Source of the DNA: Rhizophagus clarus
Taxonomy: Eukaryota > Glomeromycota > Glomeromycetes > Glomerales > Glomeraceae
Direction of reading: 5' to 3'
Length of the DNA stretch: 64,000 nucleotides
Assembly: GCA_015698045.1 (NCBI GenBank)
Contig: BLAL01000180.1
Location: 434,001-498,000 of the forward strand
Below are positions 46,441 to 58,200 of the stretch, piece by piece. How positions within the stretch are numbered: the stretch's first letter is position 1; the number at the start of each line of letters is the position of its first letter. The notes under the pieces are model-generated. The model saw only the letters and a list, made by a program, of their open reading frames with translations, did not search any database and had not been told where the DNA came from. Made by a program: the position numbers and the translations under genes.

Positions 46441-49130
46441 TTCTGGACATATGATCATAAACGAACGTTAGCTAACGCTAGTTTTCAAAGGTAACCTTTA
46501 AAAAAATTTTTTTTTATTAATTTTATTTTAACAAACATCCATTAATGTTTGATTTCCTTTTTTTGTAGGTTCAGAATACTGAAAAACAAGTTCTGGCCTC
46601 TATTTTGAAGGTAAACTTTGAAATGTTTAATTTACTTTTATTTTGACGAATATCGCTAGCTAAAGTTACTGCATTGAAGTTTGTAGCCGATCAGTTTCTG
46701 CGGTATCATATGACCTAGAGATCGGTTGATAATCAAAAAATTTCTTTTGCAGCTTTTGCAGAACTCTTCTGAACTTCAGAATTAAAAAATAGGTATGTTT
46801 TTTTTATATTTCTTTTTTTTTTGTTTTGGGAACGTTTCTGACATTCTCTTACTTTTTTTCTTTACTAGGGCTCTTCTGGACTTTGGAATGAGTGAACAAA
46901 ATTATGCTGAAACTATACTTGTTTTAGCATTTCAAGATGAGTTTTTGCTGGAAATCTTAACTGGACTCCACATTTCGAAGGTATGGCCTTCGAAATAATT
47001 TTTTTTTTATTAAATTAACTTAACAAATGTTAATTAACATTCATTTATCTTTTTTTTTAGGTCTGAAACACTGAACATATAGGCTCAGACTCTATTTTGA
47101 AGGTAACTTTGAAAAAAAATACCTTTTTTTTTATTTTCAACGAACGTTAACTAACGTTTATTTCATTTTTCTTAGGTCTGAAACTTCAATTCGAAGCGGA
47201 CTGAAGTATTCGAAGGTGAAAATAATTTTTTTTATATATATATTTTACAAAATGTTAATATTTTATTTTGTATTTCTTTTTTTTTAGGCTGGAACTTCAT
47301 TTCGAGGCAGACCAGGTTATTTCGAAGGTGAAAAATTTTGAAATAATTTTTTTATTTTATTTTTATTTTAACAAACATTAACTAACATTTGTTTCATTTT
47401 CTTAGGTCTGGAACTCCAATTCGAAATGGACTAAAGTATTCGAAAGTGAAAATAATTTTTTTTTTATATATTTTACAAAATGTTAATGTTTCATTTCATA
47501 TTTCTTTTTTTAGGTCTGAAACTCCATTCCAAGGCAAACTACTGTAAGTAAAAAAAAAGCTTTTTTTTTTGTATTTTAATGAAACGTTAATAACGTTTTG
47601 CTTTCTTCTTTTTTTTAGGTCTGAAACTCCATTTCGAGGCAGTCCACTAAGTAAAAAAAAACATTTTTTTTTATATTTTAGCAAAATGTTAGTAACATTT
47701 TGCTTTTCTCCCTTTCTTTAGGTCTGGAACTCCACTTCGAGGTGGATCACTAAGTAAAAAAAAACTTTTTTTTTGTATTTTAGCGAAACGTTAGTAATGT
47801 TTTGCTTCTCTTCTTTTTTTAGGTCTGGAACTTCACTTCGAAGCGAACTATTGTAAGTAAAAAAAAAAGATTTTTTTTTGTATTTTAGTGAAACGTTACT
47901 AATGTTTCGCTTTTCTTCATTTTTTTAAGGTCTGGAACTCCATTTCGAGGCAGACCAATTCAAGTAAAAAAAAATAAGTTTTTTTTCGTATTTTAGCAAA
48001 ATATTAGTAACGTTTCGCTTCTCTTCTTTTTTTAGGTCTAGAACTCCACTTCGAAGCAGACTACTGTAAGTAAAAAAAAAGATTTTTTTTTGTATTTTAG
48101 CGAAACGTTACTAACATTTCGCTTTTCTTCTTTTTTTTAAGGTTCAGAACTCTATTTTGAGGCAAACTAGTAAAAAAAAAAAAATAATTTTTTTTTTGTA
48201 TTTTAGCGAAACGTTAGTAATGTTTCATTTTTCTCCTTTTTTTTAGGTCTGGAACTTCATTTTGAGGCAGACTATTAAGTAAAAAAAACAATTTTTTTTA
48301 CTTTAATTTCACTATGGTATTTCGAAGGTATAATTAATCTTCAAAAATTATTATTTTTTTTTTATTTTATTTAAACAAATATTACTAATATTTGTTTTTT
48401 TTTATTTTTTAGGTCTGGAAGTCCTTTATAGGTGGACTACTGTAAGTAAAAAAAAAAATAATTTTTTTACTTTTATTTCAATGAATGTTAACTAATGTTT
48501 GTTTTCTTTCTTTTTTAGGTCTAGAAGAAGTGGACCGAGTTATTTCGAAGATAAAAAAACCTCAAAATAATATTTTATTTTATAAAATGAAACAAAACTA
48601 ATATTTCATTTCATTTTTCTTTTTTTTAGGTCTAGAACTCAAAGCAGACCGAAGGTAAAAAAAATTATTTTTTATCTTGTCGCGGCAGACCAGGTATCAT
48701 CTTGAAGATAAAAAAAAATTTTTATTAATGAAACGTTAATTAACGTTTCAAATTTATTTTTTAGATTTGCGTCTTTCCAGAGATCTTCTAGAAGAATTCG
48801 AAGGTATTTACCTTCGAATTATTTTTTTTAAACGAAATGTCAATTAACTGTTTTGTTTTTTATTTTATAAGTCATCGGCTTTCCAGACGTTTACCAGACA
48901 AATTTCGAAGATTAAAATTTTGAAAAATATTAGTTTAGGTCTGCAGTTTTCTGACCTGTCTCTGGATAGAATTTCAAAGTAAATAGAATTTAATTTTTTT
49001 TTTTTGTTTTTTTTTATTTAATGAAATGTTTACTGATAGTTTCATTAGTTTTTTTTTGCAGGCACAGGAAACTGAAAGAAAGGTTCCAATCCTAATATAA
49101 AGGTAAAAAACCTCGAAAAAACCATTTTTT
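46440..49130 (+). repeat. Tandem array of micro-exon/intron-like units (array 3, ~20 units)
   Basis: About 20 units, mostly 100-115 bp. Each has a T-tract ending TTTTTAG, a 28-42 nt segment beginning GTCTGGAACTYCATTTCGA, then GTAAGTAAAA (sometimes GTGAAA or a damaged AAGTAA), a T-run, and the palindrome GCGAAACGTTARTAACGTTT about 20 nt before the next acceptor. Left units (46560-47460) have longer exon-like segments ending ATTCGAAG before GT; right units are shorter. One long segment at 46870-46981 could encode a peptide, but no frame is maintained: segment lengths of 28, 29, 30, 32, 34 and 40 nt are not all multiples of three. Best read as a satellite built from an exon-intron unit, possibly spliced as a non-coding RNA. 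Confidence 0.75.
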
Positions 49131-49304
49131 ACATTTTTAACGAAACAGTGAAAGTAAAGAAAGAAAGGCCAGAAAATTTAGTGCATTTAATACCCAAAAT
49201 AGTGTAGTTAATAGTGTAGTAAATTGATTTATTTGTAATGCTTTAATTAAATAAATTAAATAAATTAATTGATGTTAATTAACAATAAAAGTAATTGTAA
49301 ATTG
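49131..49304. other. AT-rich spacer
   Basis: No feature is seen. AAATTAAATAAATTAATTGATG-like AT-rich sequence separates array 3 from the ORF that follows. Confidence 0.35.
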
Positions 49305-49733
49305 TCAAAAATTTTGAAAATTTCGCAGATTTGTTTTTGAAAATTTTCGCAAATTTTTTTGTGTTTGCAGAACTGCGCAGAAATCCATGAAATTTTTCAG
49401 TGCTGCGCATCGGCATGTCCTCAGATCTGCACAGAATTGGATTCCGCAGAATTGCATAGATCTGCAGACCAAAATTTTTCCTGATGTTATCCTCTTTTTC
49501 ACTTTTATCAGAAACATTTGTTGAATAAATTGGTTTGCTTTTGCAAGTATATTGAAATCTAATTTAAATATAGATTTATTATTACTATCCTTCTCTATAT
49601 CACTTAAACCTCCAAAATTTTCATTTTCATTGTAAAAAATTTCGTCTAAATTCTCATATTCATTATCATTTACCAAGTTATTCTCCAAGTTCTCATATTT
49701 ATTATAAAGTTCATCATTATTTACCAGGTCCAT
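49305..49733 (-). CDS. Acidic ORF, possibly a transposase N-terminal exon
   Basis: ATG at 49733 opens 142 codons. The first ~60 residues are very acidic and Asn/Tyr-rich (DELYNKYENLENNL). Then KANQFIQQMFLIKVKKR resembles loosely the start of FAR1/MULE-type DNA-binding regions. The C-terminal half (CGIQFCADLRTCRCAAL) comes from a more GC-rich segment with repeated CTGCRCAGATCTGNAG words and may not be part of the original gene. Probably an exon of a decayed transposon gene. No downstream exon was identified, so the call is weak. Confidence 0.3.
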   Translation of the reverse strand: MDLVNNDELYNKYENLENNLVNDNEYENLDEIFYNENENFGGLSDIEKDSNNKSIFKLDFNILAKANQFIQQMFLIKVKKRITSGKILVCRSMQFCGIQFCADLRTCRCAALKNFMDFCAVLQTQKNLRKFSKTNLRNFQNF

Positions 49734-50279
49734 AGTTAATAATAAATATTTAATAAAGTTGGAATCTGAAAAAAAAGTTTATTTTATATTTAAATAAGAA
49801 AGTATTTCTTTTTTTTTTTATTAAATTGGTTTAAAGTTTTAAATTTCTCACCAAGTTTAGTAAATTTTAAAGTTTTCTCTATTTAACGTTATTTTTAATA
49901 ATAAAAAATACACCAACTTCCAAGAGAAATCCAAGTTAGACAATAAACGCTATACAAAAATTTTTTTAATAGAATTATAGCGACAGTCTATATATTTCAC
50001 TTTTTTAATTTAAGTTTAAACGCATATTTATATAAATGCAGTGTTATGTTATACCTGTAATTTTCAATTTTTACGAAATTTAGGCTAGCATTATAAATTT
50101 GACCAGCATTACAAAAATTTTGGCCAGCATTATGAATTATTTATCGGCAAAATTAGCCTGATTTAATTAATTTTGACCAAACTTAATTATATATACATAC
50201 TATACATTTAATGATAATACTGCGCCACAAAGTTTTTTTTGCCGACCTTAATGAAAAAAATTTGCTTTCTTTTTTGTAA
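49734..50279. other. AT-rich spacer
   Basis: No feature is recognised beyond repeated TTTTGGCCAGCATTA words at about 50080-50130. Confidence 0.4.
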
Positions 50280-50690
50280 CATTTCCAGTGACTGTTAATA
50301 TTCTTTTCTTTTCTTTTTTTGTAAGATAATATTTCATTGTTTTTATAGAGATTCAAACTAGTAATTTCAGAAATAATTTTTAAAATAATTTTTTTTAAAT
50401 AATTATTTAATAAAACATTACTAACATTTTGATTTTTTTTTTTAGATTTGGAGGATCCAGAATTGAAATATGTGCAAGTAGGTTATCAGGAAGTAGTGAG
50501 TAAATTTTTTTAATTTGGAAACATTACTAATATTTTATTTTTTTTCTTTTTTTTAAGAATGAACTTCAAATTAAAACTTTAAATTGTAAGTTAAAAGGAG
50601 AAATTGTTTATTTTTAATTTAAAAATGTTACTAACTCTTCTTTCATTTTTTTGTAGATTTTGGTTTAGGCTTCCTTTTAAAAGTGGCTCA
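50280..50690 (+). repeat. Short run of 3-4 exon/intron-like units
   Basis: Three to four units repeat the layout of the larger arrays: an ACATTACTAAC- or TGTTACTAAC-type branch point, a T-tract, an AG acceptor (at about 50445, 50555 and 50658), a short segment and GTAAG- or GTGAG-like donors. The exon-like segments are not obviously homologous to each other. Confidence 0.45.
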
Positions 50691-51345
50691 AAATTTTTTT
50701 TTAGAATGTTATATAATCATAAATTTTACAATATTGCAATCATATGATTAATAAAACTAATAAATGTTTTTGTATTTATTATTTATTTAATGCGAATATA
50801 AATTATATAAATTAAATTAATCAGTATAATTAATTACGTCAATATAAAATTGATTTTTCAATAAAATAGAATGATTTATTATATTTTAACTTATAGTATT
50901 TGGATATATAATATTCTGAATTTCTAATTTTAGACTGAATAATACAAAGTTCTAATTAAATTCCATTAAAAATTTCTAAACCATTTGGATTATTAGGTTT
51001 AAAAAAATAAGTTTAAACAGAAGTTAATTAAAATAATACAAAAGAATAGTAGTGAAAGATAACTAGTATTGAAATATATCATTGCTTAATTTTGAAATAC
51101 CACATCATATTTCCAGCTTTCAAAAATCATTAAGTATTATTTGAACTTAAAATTTTTTTAGTAAAAAAATCTTAACTATCACCTTATTCGTCATATAGTT
51201 AATTTTGGGTAATTCTGATTGAATTACATAATATTATACAAATGTTCAAAAAAGGAAATTTCGCATCTCACAAAAATTTTTAGCCATATTATTGTATAAT
51301 AACTTTATTAGTTATATTTTATATTTATATTTTAGAAAAATTGTT
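50691..51345. other. AT-rich spacer
   Basis: No gene, RNA or repeat boundary is seen in this AT-rich segment. Confidence 0.4.
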
Positions 51346-53005
51346 AGTGTCACCCCAGGTGGTACATGATTTTTTACCACCCCCTATCATGTGATTATAA
51401 ATTAATTGTTTAATTTTTTTATACATGATTTTTTTTTTAATTTTTGCCGCTTTTTACTTTTGTTACTTTCAGTATATTTTATTTTTTAAAATTATTTTTT
51501 TTTATTATAAATCAGTATTAAATAACATTATTTTTTTGTAAGTGCTTATTTTCTTGGCTTGGGAGCTTCTTTTTCAGTATTGTCAATTTTTTTTTTGTTA
51601 ATTAACGTTAACACTTTCTTTTGCAGGTTAATCTTTTTGACGGTTAACAGCTTTAGACTTTGTCGTCAAGTTTCCAGTAAATGGTAAGTTCAAGACACTT
51701 TGAATCTTTAGATTTGCCTTCTTTAACTAACCATCTTTTCTTATTTTTTTTGGCTGGACTTTTCTTTTTTTGCGATTTTATTTTCATTTTGTTTTGGGTA
51801 TTTTCATTTTTTATTTTATTCTTTATCACATCTTTTCATAATTTTTTCATCCTTCATTATTTTTTTGTTCCTTCTCATCCTTTATCATTTCTTTTTACTA
51901 TTACTTTCATCTTTTATTGTTTCTTTTGCTTTCACTTTCGTTTCTTTTGCTTCCCCTTTCATTCTTTATTGTTCCTTTTATTCCCTTTTCCTTCTTGATC
52001 ATTCCTTTTGTTCTCTCTTTCATCTTTGATCATTCCTTTCGTCCTTGATCGTTTCTTTTATTTCCTCTTCATTCTTGATCTCTCCTTTTATTATTATTTC
52101 ATCATTAATCATTACTTTTGTTTCCCTCTTATCCTTGATCTCTCCTTTCATCATTATTTCATCATTATTTCATCCTTGATTGTTCCTTTTATTCTCTCTT
52201 CATCATTAATCGCTCCTTTTATCATTATTTTGTTCTTAATTGTTTCATTTGTTCCTTCTTCATTCTTGATCTTTCCTTTTATTATTATTTTATCCTTAAT
52301 CATTACTTTTGTTCTCTTTCATCCTTGATCTCTCCTTTCATTATTATTTTATCCTTTCATTCCCCTTTTGTCTTTAATTGCTCCTTTCATCATTATTTTA
52401 TCCTTGATCATTTCTTTTGTTTCCTCTTCATTCTTGATCTCTCCTTTCATCATTATTTTCGTTTCTTTCATTCCCTCTTCATTCTTGATCTCTCCTTTCA
52501 TCATTATTTTCATTTCTTTCATTCCCTCTTTATTCCTGATCACTCCTTTCATCATTATCTTCCTTAATCTCTCCTTTCATCATCCCTTCATCCTCGATTT
52601 CTCTTTTTGTTCCTCATTTTTTTTCTTATTTTACTTTATCCCTTTTACTTCTTTTCATTATACATCTCTTTCTTTACTATTGTAATTTGTTATTAGATGT
52701 CATTCGTGTCATTTATTACTAGTACTGTAAACTAAATAAATAATTGTTTATCTATAGCATATATGGTACAATACAAAATTACAAATTTTAATAAAAAAGT
52801 TACTAAAGTTTATTAAGTTATTTCGGATGTTTAACTATTGTATTTATATTGTATTTTATCAAAATTTAATTCTTACAAAAATTTTTTTATGAAAAAAAAT
52901 TTTAAAGTTAAAAATTAACCGATTAAAAATTAGCCAATCAAATTATATTTTTAAGTCACGTGATAGGGGTGGCAGAAAAACCGATACCACCCGGGGTGGC
53001 ACACT
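51346..53005. mobile_element. TIR element carrying exon-like units and a pyrimidine satellite
   Basis: The left end contains GTGTCACCCCAGGTGGTA and, 10 bp on, ACCACCCCCTATCATGTGA. The right end reverse complement has GTGCCACCCCGGGTGGTA and GCCACCCCTATCACGTGA, so arms agree over about 60 bp. Inside are an exon/intron-like leader (51540-51690, with TTTTGCAG and GTAAG) and about 1 kb of T/C-rich tandem repeats. It has no coding capacity. No target-site duplication was found, so the superfamily is open. Confidence 0.7.
51700..52690 (+). repeat. Pyrimidine-rich tandem repeats, CATTCTTGATCTCTCCTTT type
   Basis: Units of 40-60 bp such as TTCTTGATCTCTCCTTTCAT followed by CATTATTTT recur from about 52000. 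They are almost purine-free on the plus strand apart from GATC-like words. All open frames here are composition artefacts (F/S/I/L-rich in several frames, with a purine-rich mirror on the minus strand). Confidence 0.7.
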
Positions 53006-53140
53006 GGTGGCACCTAGATAACTTCTATATTTTTTAATATAAAAAAATTATTTGATAAATTCTATTGGTTGAATATTGTGTAATATGATTAGTAAACATA
53101 TAATTATGCGGATGAAAAACGAGAAATTATTGATCTTAAG
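53006..53140. promoter_or_regulatory. Upstream region of the RPA34-like gene
   Basis: Only 135 bp separate the TIR element from the ATG at 53141, so the element may supply part of the promoter. The stretch is AT-rich with no distinctive box. Confidence 0.35.
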
Positions 53141-54766
53141 ATGACTAAACGATTCTCGAGTACAACAAACTCAAAGGATAAGTCTAAACGCAAAACTTCT
53201 AGGAATGATCAGACTAAAAAGAAATCCCAACATTTATCAAGTGAAGATGGAAGGATTCAAAATGAACAAAAAGTAAAATTCTCTTTTAATATAAGTAATG
53301 TAGTTGTTGCTAATCAAGAAGAAATTAGTAGTTTCTCTTCTTATGAACCCCCTTCTGGGTGGAAAAAACTAGAATCAAATGATCTTTCAATGTTTGATTT
53401 TGAAAATGTTCATAAGGAAGAAAAGGAATTATGGTTATTTAAAATTCCTCCAACTGTCTCTAAATCGGATCTTCAAGGGCTAACGCTAAAACTTCCTATC
53501 GGATTATCTAGAGTTCCAACAAAAATAGCAACAATACAAAAGGCGTTACAAGAACATAAAAAGACAAAATCTGAATTAGAATATCATATTTACGAAATGC
53601 CTAATGATGATGATATTTCTCAAGAAAATGAAATAACTAAAGAATTTATACAAGAACTAAGAGCCCCACACGAAACGATCTTTAGACAGATGAAAGAATT
53701 GGAAATACTTTTACCATGTAAAGAAGCACAAGGTTTGCTTCTTTCACATAAAAGACCAACTCGCTATTTTAATATATGCCGGCCTGTTAATCCACCTGAT
53801 CCAAGCTCTAATGTTGATTCAATTTTAGCTTACAAACCAGAGCCTATTCCTCATCCGTCAGAAACGTTTATTCAAAGATATACCGTCTCATTTCCTGATT
53901 ATTCTAAAAGACACATGATCGAGGCAAGAGAGGCCAAAAAAAAATTTAGGAATAGAATGATGAATGAATGGGATTTTTCAAAATGGCAACAACAAATAAA
54001 AAACCATGAAGAAATAGTAAAAAAAGCTTATAAGGAATACCAAAAAAGTTGTAAAATAGTAGTAAACAAATCAAAAAAAAAGTTTACTAGAAAAGTTGAA
54101 GAAAATGGACAAAATACTGTAGAGAGAGAAAAAACAAAAAGGAAGAAAAGGAAATTAAATAATAATACAGATGATGATTATGGTATTTCAACGTCATCAT
54201 CGAGTAGTGAGGGCGAGAAGCCACTCAAGAAAAAAAAAATATTGGCTGATCTTAAACGTCAATTTAAATGCAAGACAATTGAAGAATCAGACATAGATTC
54301 GGAAATATTAGAAGAAGTCGCAGAAGAAGAAGTCGCTCTCGTAAAACTTGCTAAAAATCAAATATATCGAAAGAAGCAAGCAGCTAAAGAGGCACAAGAG
54401 GTTGAAAAGAGAGCGGCCAATAATTGGAGTCCTGCTCTAGTTAGTTACCCGGTATACAAACCACCCGAAACTTGGTGGTACAAAACTTACAATAAAATTC
54501 TTAACGAAACAGAACAAACTAAGCTTAGACCGAAATTGGCTAAGAGGAAATATACATTAGAAGAAAGACTAAAATATTATAAAAGAAATGGTCGCGAACC
54601 ACCGTTGTATGTAGTACCAAAAACGAGAGGCAAGAGGATTGAAATCAATTACGATGGGATTGAAGAAAATCTCGGAATTCCTGAGCCGAGGCATAAAAAG
54701 GTATTACCACCTCCACCACCTGGGACGACAGGTCACCTTCGACCTTGTGTCAAAATTGATTCATAA
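53141..54766 (+). CDS. RNA polymerase I subunit RPA34-like protein with long C-terminal extension
   Basis: A single-exon frame of 541 codons from ATG 53141 to TAA. Residues 1-45 are basic and disordered. Residues ~69-230 fit the RPA34/CAST family: PSGWKKL, KEEKELWLFKIPPTVSKSDL, an LTLKLP strand, a YHIYEMPND segment, MKELEILLPCKEAQGLLLS and HKRPTRYFNI. RPA34 pairs with RPA49 and supports initiation and elongation by RNA polymerase I in the nucleolus (family knowledge). The remaining ~300 residues are highly charged: coiled-coil-like KKFRNRMMNEWDFSKWQQQI, a Ser/acidic patch (SSSSSEGE), then a conserved-looking WSPALVSYPVYKPPETWWY to GKRIEINYD stretch and a proline-rich end. This tail is not part of RPA34 as I know it and makes the protein about twice the yeast length. 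Confidence 0.7.
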   Translation: MTKRFSSTTNSKDKSKRKTSRNDQTKKKSQHLSSEDGRIQNEQKVKFSFNISNVVVANQEEISSFSSYEPPSGWKKLESNDLSMFDFENVHKEEKELWLFKIPPTVSKSDLQGLTLKLPIGLSRVPTKIATIQKALQEHKKTKSELEYHIYEMPNDDDISQENEITKEFIQELRAPHETIFRQMKELEILLPCKEAQGLLLSHKRPTRYFNICRPVNPPDPSSNVDSILAYKPEPIPHPSETFIQRYTVSFPDYSKRHMIEAREAKKKFRNRMMNEWDFSKWQQQIKNHEEIVKKAYKEYQKSCKIVVNKSKKKFTRKVEENGQNTVEREKTKRKKRKLNNNTDDDYGISTSSSSSEGEKPLKKKKILADLKRQFKCKTIEESDIDSEILEEVAEEEVALVKLAKNQIYRKKQAAKEAQEVEKRAANNWSPALVSYPVYKPPETWWYKTYNKILNETEQTKLRPKLAKRKYTLEERLKYYKRNGREPPLYVVPKTRGKRIEINYDGIEENLGIPEPRHKKVLPPPPPGTTGHLRPCVKIDS

Positions 54767-55223
54767 TTCCACCAATAATCTTTTATTTCCAAATTTAGTA
54801 TATAATTTAGTTCGATTGTGTAAATCTTTTCTCTATATGGAGAAAATCGTGATAAATTTACGCCAGTCAAATGTTTTTTGTACATTCAATTTACAAGGAG
54901 AAAAAATAAAGACGAATTTAATTTTTTTCTTTTTTTATAACAATCTGTATATAGTTCTTTGTTGTTCAATTCTGTTTTTTTTCGAACTATAATATTATCG
55001 GCATTATTGCCGTGTAACTCTTGGACGTCCAAGACGTTATCCTATTTCTTGCTTGAATACAGCTAAAGAAATCATACCATGCTTGCAATTTAACAATTTC
55101 GCAATACCATACAAACTAAATTTTCTTATTCTACAGTTTATTTAAAATAGTACTAACTTATTTCGGTTCTAATATTTTTTATATCTTAAAGCTTTGACAA
55201 GGCAAATACTTTCTTTTAAAGCT
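54767..55223. promoter_or_regulatory. Intergenic region upstream of the LRR gene
   Basis: Contains the 3' untranslated region of the RPA34-like gene and the promoter of the LRR gene. At 55000-55011 GGCATTATTGCC is an inverted repeat, and at 55020-55033 CTTGGACGTCCAAG is a perfect 14-bp palindrome with a GACGTC core like bZIP sites. Both lie about 190-220 bp before the ATG at 55224. Regulatory function is inference. Confidence 0.4.
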
Positions 55224-58200
55224 ATGGCTGATATTGAATATAACACGCAAATCAGCGAATCACCCCCTCCTGTTCCTCCAAAAGACGATTTTCGTCCAAT
55301 GACACCTCCGAAAGATTTTCCAAAGATAACCCTTTTGGGATCTGCAACAATAGGTCCTTCTACATCTCAAAATTTAGAACTTGTAGAATCAATTTCTGAA
55401 CCTTCAAATACTTTTCCAGGTGCAAAACGACTAAATAAAGTTTCTACAACAAATACGACAAATATAGGTTCTATGTTTGTTACCACTTCAGATAACCACC
55501 AATCTTCAGATAATGAACCCCGTAAAAACTCTGTTCGTTCAGATTCAATGTTTACAAAACTTTCATGGTGGTTAAGTTGGGGAAGATCAAACCCTTCGAT
55601 GAATTCGCATCCAACAACAACAACGCCTATCACAAATACTGGCGCTGGCGCTGATTCAACCAATAATACTACAAATTCAACATATGATAATCAAAATTCT
55701 ACGGCCTCAATATCAACAATGAGATCATCTTCACCATCATCACCGTACATAAATCAACTATCAACCGATAATAATGATGAGGTTGTCCCAAAAGTAAAAA
55801 AATCAATTAGTATAGCGAATTTATTTCGTAGATTTAGTTACAAGAGAAAAACAGAAAGAAAAGAAAATAGTAGTTCAACGGTAGTTGAAGAAGCGGCACA
55901 ACGTGACTCTAATAATTTCTCGACTGTTCCAACCCCAAAATCACCACGTCGAAAATATAATTTTGGCTCGCTTATTGAAAGACTTACAGGACGACAATTT
56001 TCGTTTACATCAGAACAACGCACACCTGAAAGTGATAATAAGTATACTGAACAAATATCGCAAACAAATTCTACGGAAAATAACATTGATACTAATCATA
56101 ATAGAATTAAGAAAACTGACAATAAATTAAAACAAAAGGAACTAATTGTGGAAGGTCAAGATCTCACAGCTTCATCTTACACTTTATGCCCGGACGAATC
56201 TTCACTTTCAACACAACGATCTACACAATCAACTGCAGCTGAAACTTTGGATTCACATAGCAAAGATGACAATCTTAAAAATTTGGACTTTATTAATATG
56301 GATATTGACATAGTTTCTCCTTTAAGGCATTCGATTGCTAAGTCATCAAATTCTTCGGAACGTGCTGATGATGACACAATTAAAGGCGTTTCTGGAACAA
56401 TTCGTATCTTTGATAAATTTACGGTGAAAAAAGACAGTTCTCGAGCAAATATTGTAAATAATCAAACGGCGAATGGTGTTTCTTCACGCCATATCAGAGT
56501 AAATTCTAATAATATGAAAGAATCTCTTTTTGTAAATAATAATAATAATAATAACACAACTAATATGATTTCACAGTTCTCTCCACTTAAGAATTCTTCC
56601 CCTCTAAGTTCGAATTCATATAAACCATACAATACTGATAACATTAAAAAATCCGAAATGGAAAATAAGAACTTAACGTCAAGAGAAGAAGTAATAGGCG
56701 ATAAAACAAGGGTCGACAAATCACCTTTACGTTTGTTTAAGAAAAAGTTTTATAAAACTCTTCGACCTTCCATCTCTAATTCTGATTCCGAAGATACCAA
56801 TAAAAATATAAAAAGAGAAGAAACTTTAAACACAATTCCAATTATTTCTCCACTTGTTGCAAACTTCTATGAATCTGGTTCAACAAATGACCTTCTTCAG
56901 GTGAATAATAACAATTTATATCCTGAGGAAGAATCGGAAGATAGTGATAGCGACAAAGATTTAGATGACATGACGTTAGATGATGGGGTTGAAGGAGATG
57001 TCTCAGCCACTCAATCTCAAGCGCCAGAATCCAGTTTATATACAGGATCTGAGAATGAAGTATCATTTCCATTGTCTCGTATGTCATCATTTGCTAAATC
57101 TTTTAATTCAGAAGATCCGTCAGCATTTAGTACGACGTTTTCGGATTCACAACTTAATATAGATTGGCCCATGGAATCAGCATGGGATATTATTTTAAAT
57201 AATGCGCCATCAACAACAAAAGATAGCAAAAGTCCAGCTAGGTTCAGTAATAATCGTCTATCATATATTCCTAATCATTTCTTTGAAGGGCTTCACAATT
57301 TAAAAGAATTGTATCTTGATAGAAATTCACTTCGAGATTTACCTGAAGAACTATTGAAATTGACGAAATTAGAAATATTAGATTTAAGTAACAATTGTAT
57401 ATCCGAGTTTCATCCAAGATTAAAATTTAGGAGGATGAGAAATTTAAGAAGACTTAATTTGGACAATAATGTATTATCAGATATAACTAGCATAACAAAA
57501 TTAAAGACTCTTAGAGAATTAAGAGTAAATAACAATTTATTAGGAAGTATAACACCGGACATTTCGAAATTGACCAAATTAAGGCTTTTATATTTGGACA
57601 ATAATCAACTAATAAGTCTTCCAGATTCAATTGGACAATTAAAATCTTTATGTGTATTAAGATTAAACAATAATAATATCGAAAGTTTACCGGCTGCAAT
57701 TTGTTCATTGCATCAGCTACAAGTTTTGGAATTGCGAGCAAACTTGTTAAGTTCATTACCAGAAAATATAAAAGAATTGGAGAATTTAGCCAAATTGGAC
57801 ATTTCTAATAACAAACTTACATCACTTCCTAATGAATTGGTAAAGTGTAATAGGTTAACACATTTAAATGCTCATAACAATTTACTTGAATCAATTCCAG
57901 CTAAATTTGGACAACTTTCAAGATTATTAACATTAAATTTATGTGAAAATCGATTGATTAATTTACCGGCCGATATTGGAAAATTAACATCATTAACAGA
58001 ACTAGACTTATCACACAATGAATTTATTGTTTTACCTGAAGATTTAGGAAAATTAACAAAACTAACGGAAATTAAACTTAATAATAATCCATCATTATTA
58101 GCAATACCTGACTCATTTCAAAAACTTATCCTTGTGAGAAAAATTCATTTGCAACATTGTAGTCTCAGCCAAATTCCATTTGAAATGGGACTTGTTTATA

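Noticed and set aside
51681-52685. Overlapping Phe/Ile-rich frames and a Met/Lys-rich minus-strand frame
   Set aside because: Translations of the tandem repeat CTTGATCTCTCCTTT; no conserved domain, and frames on both strands are explained by composition.
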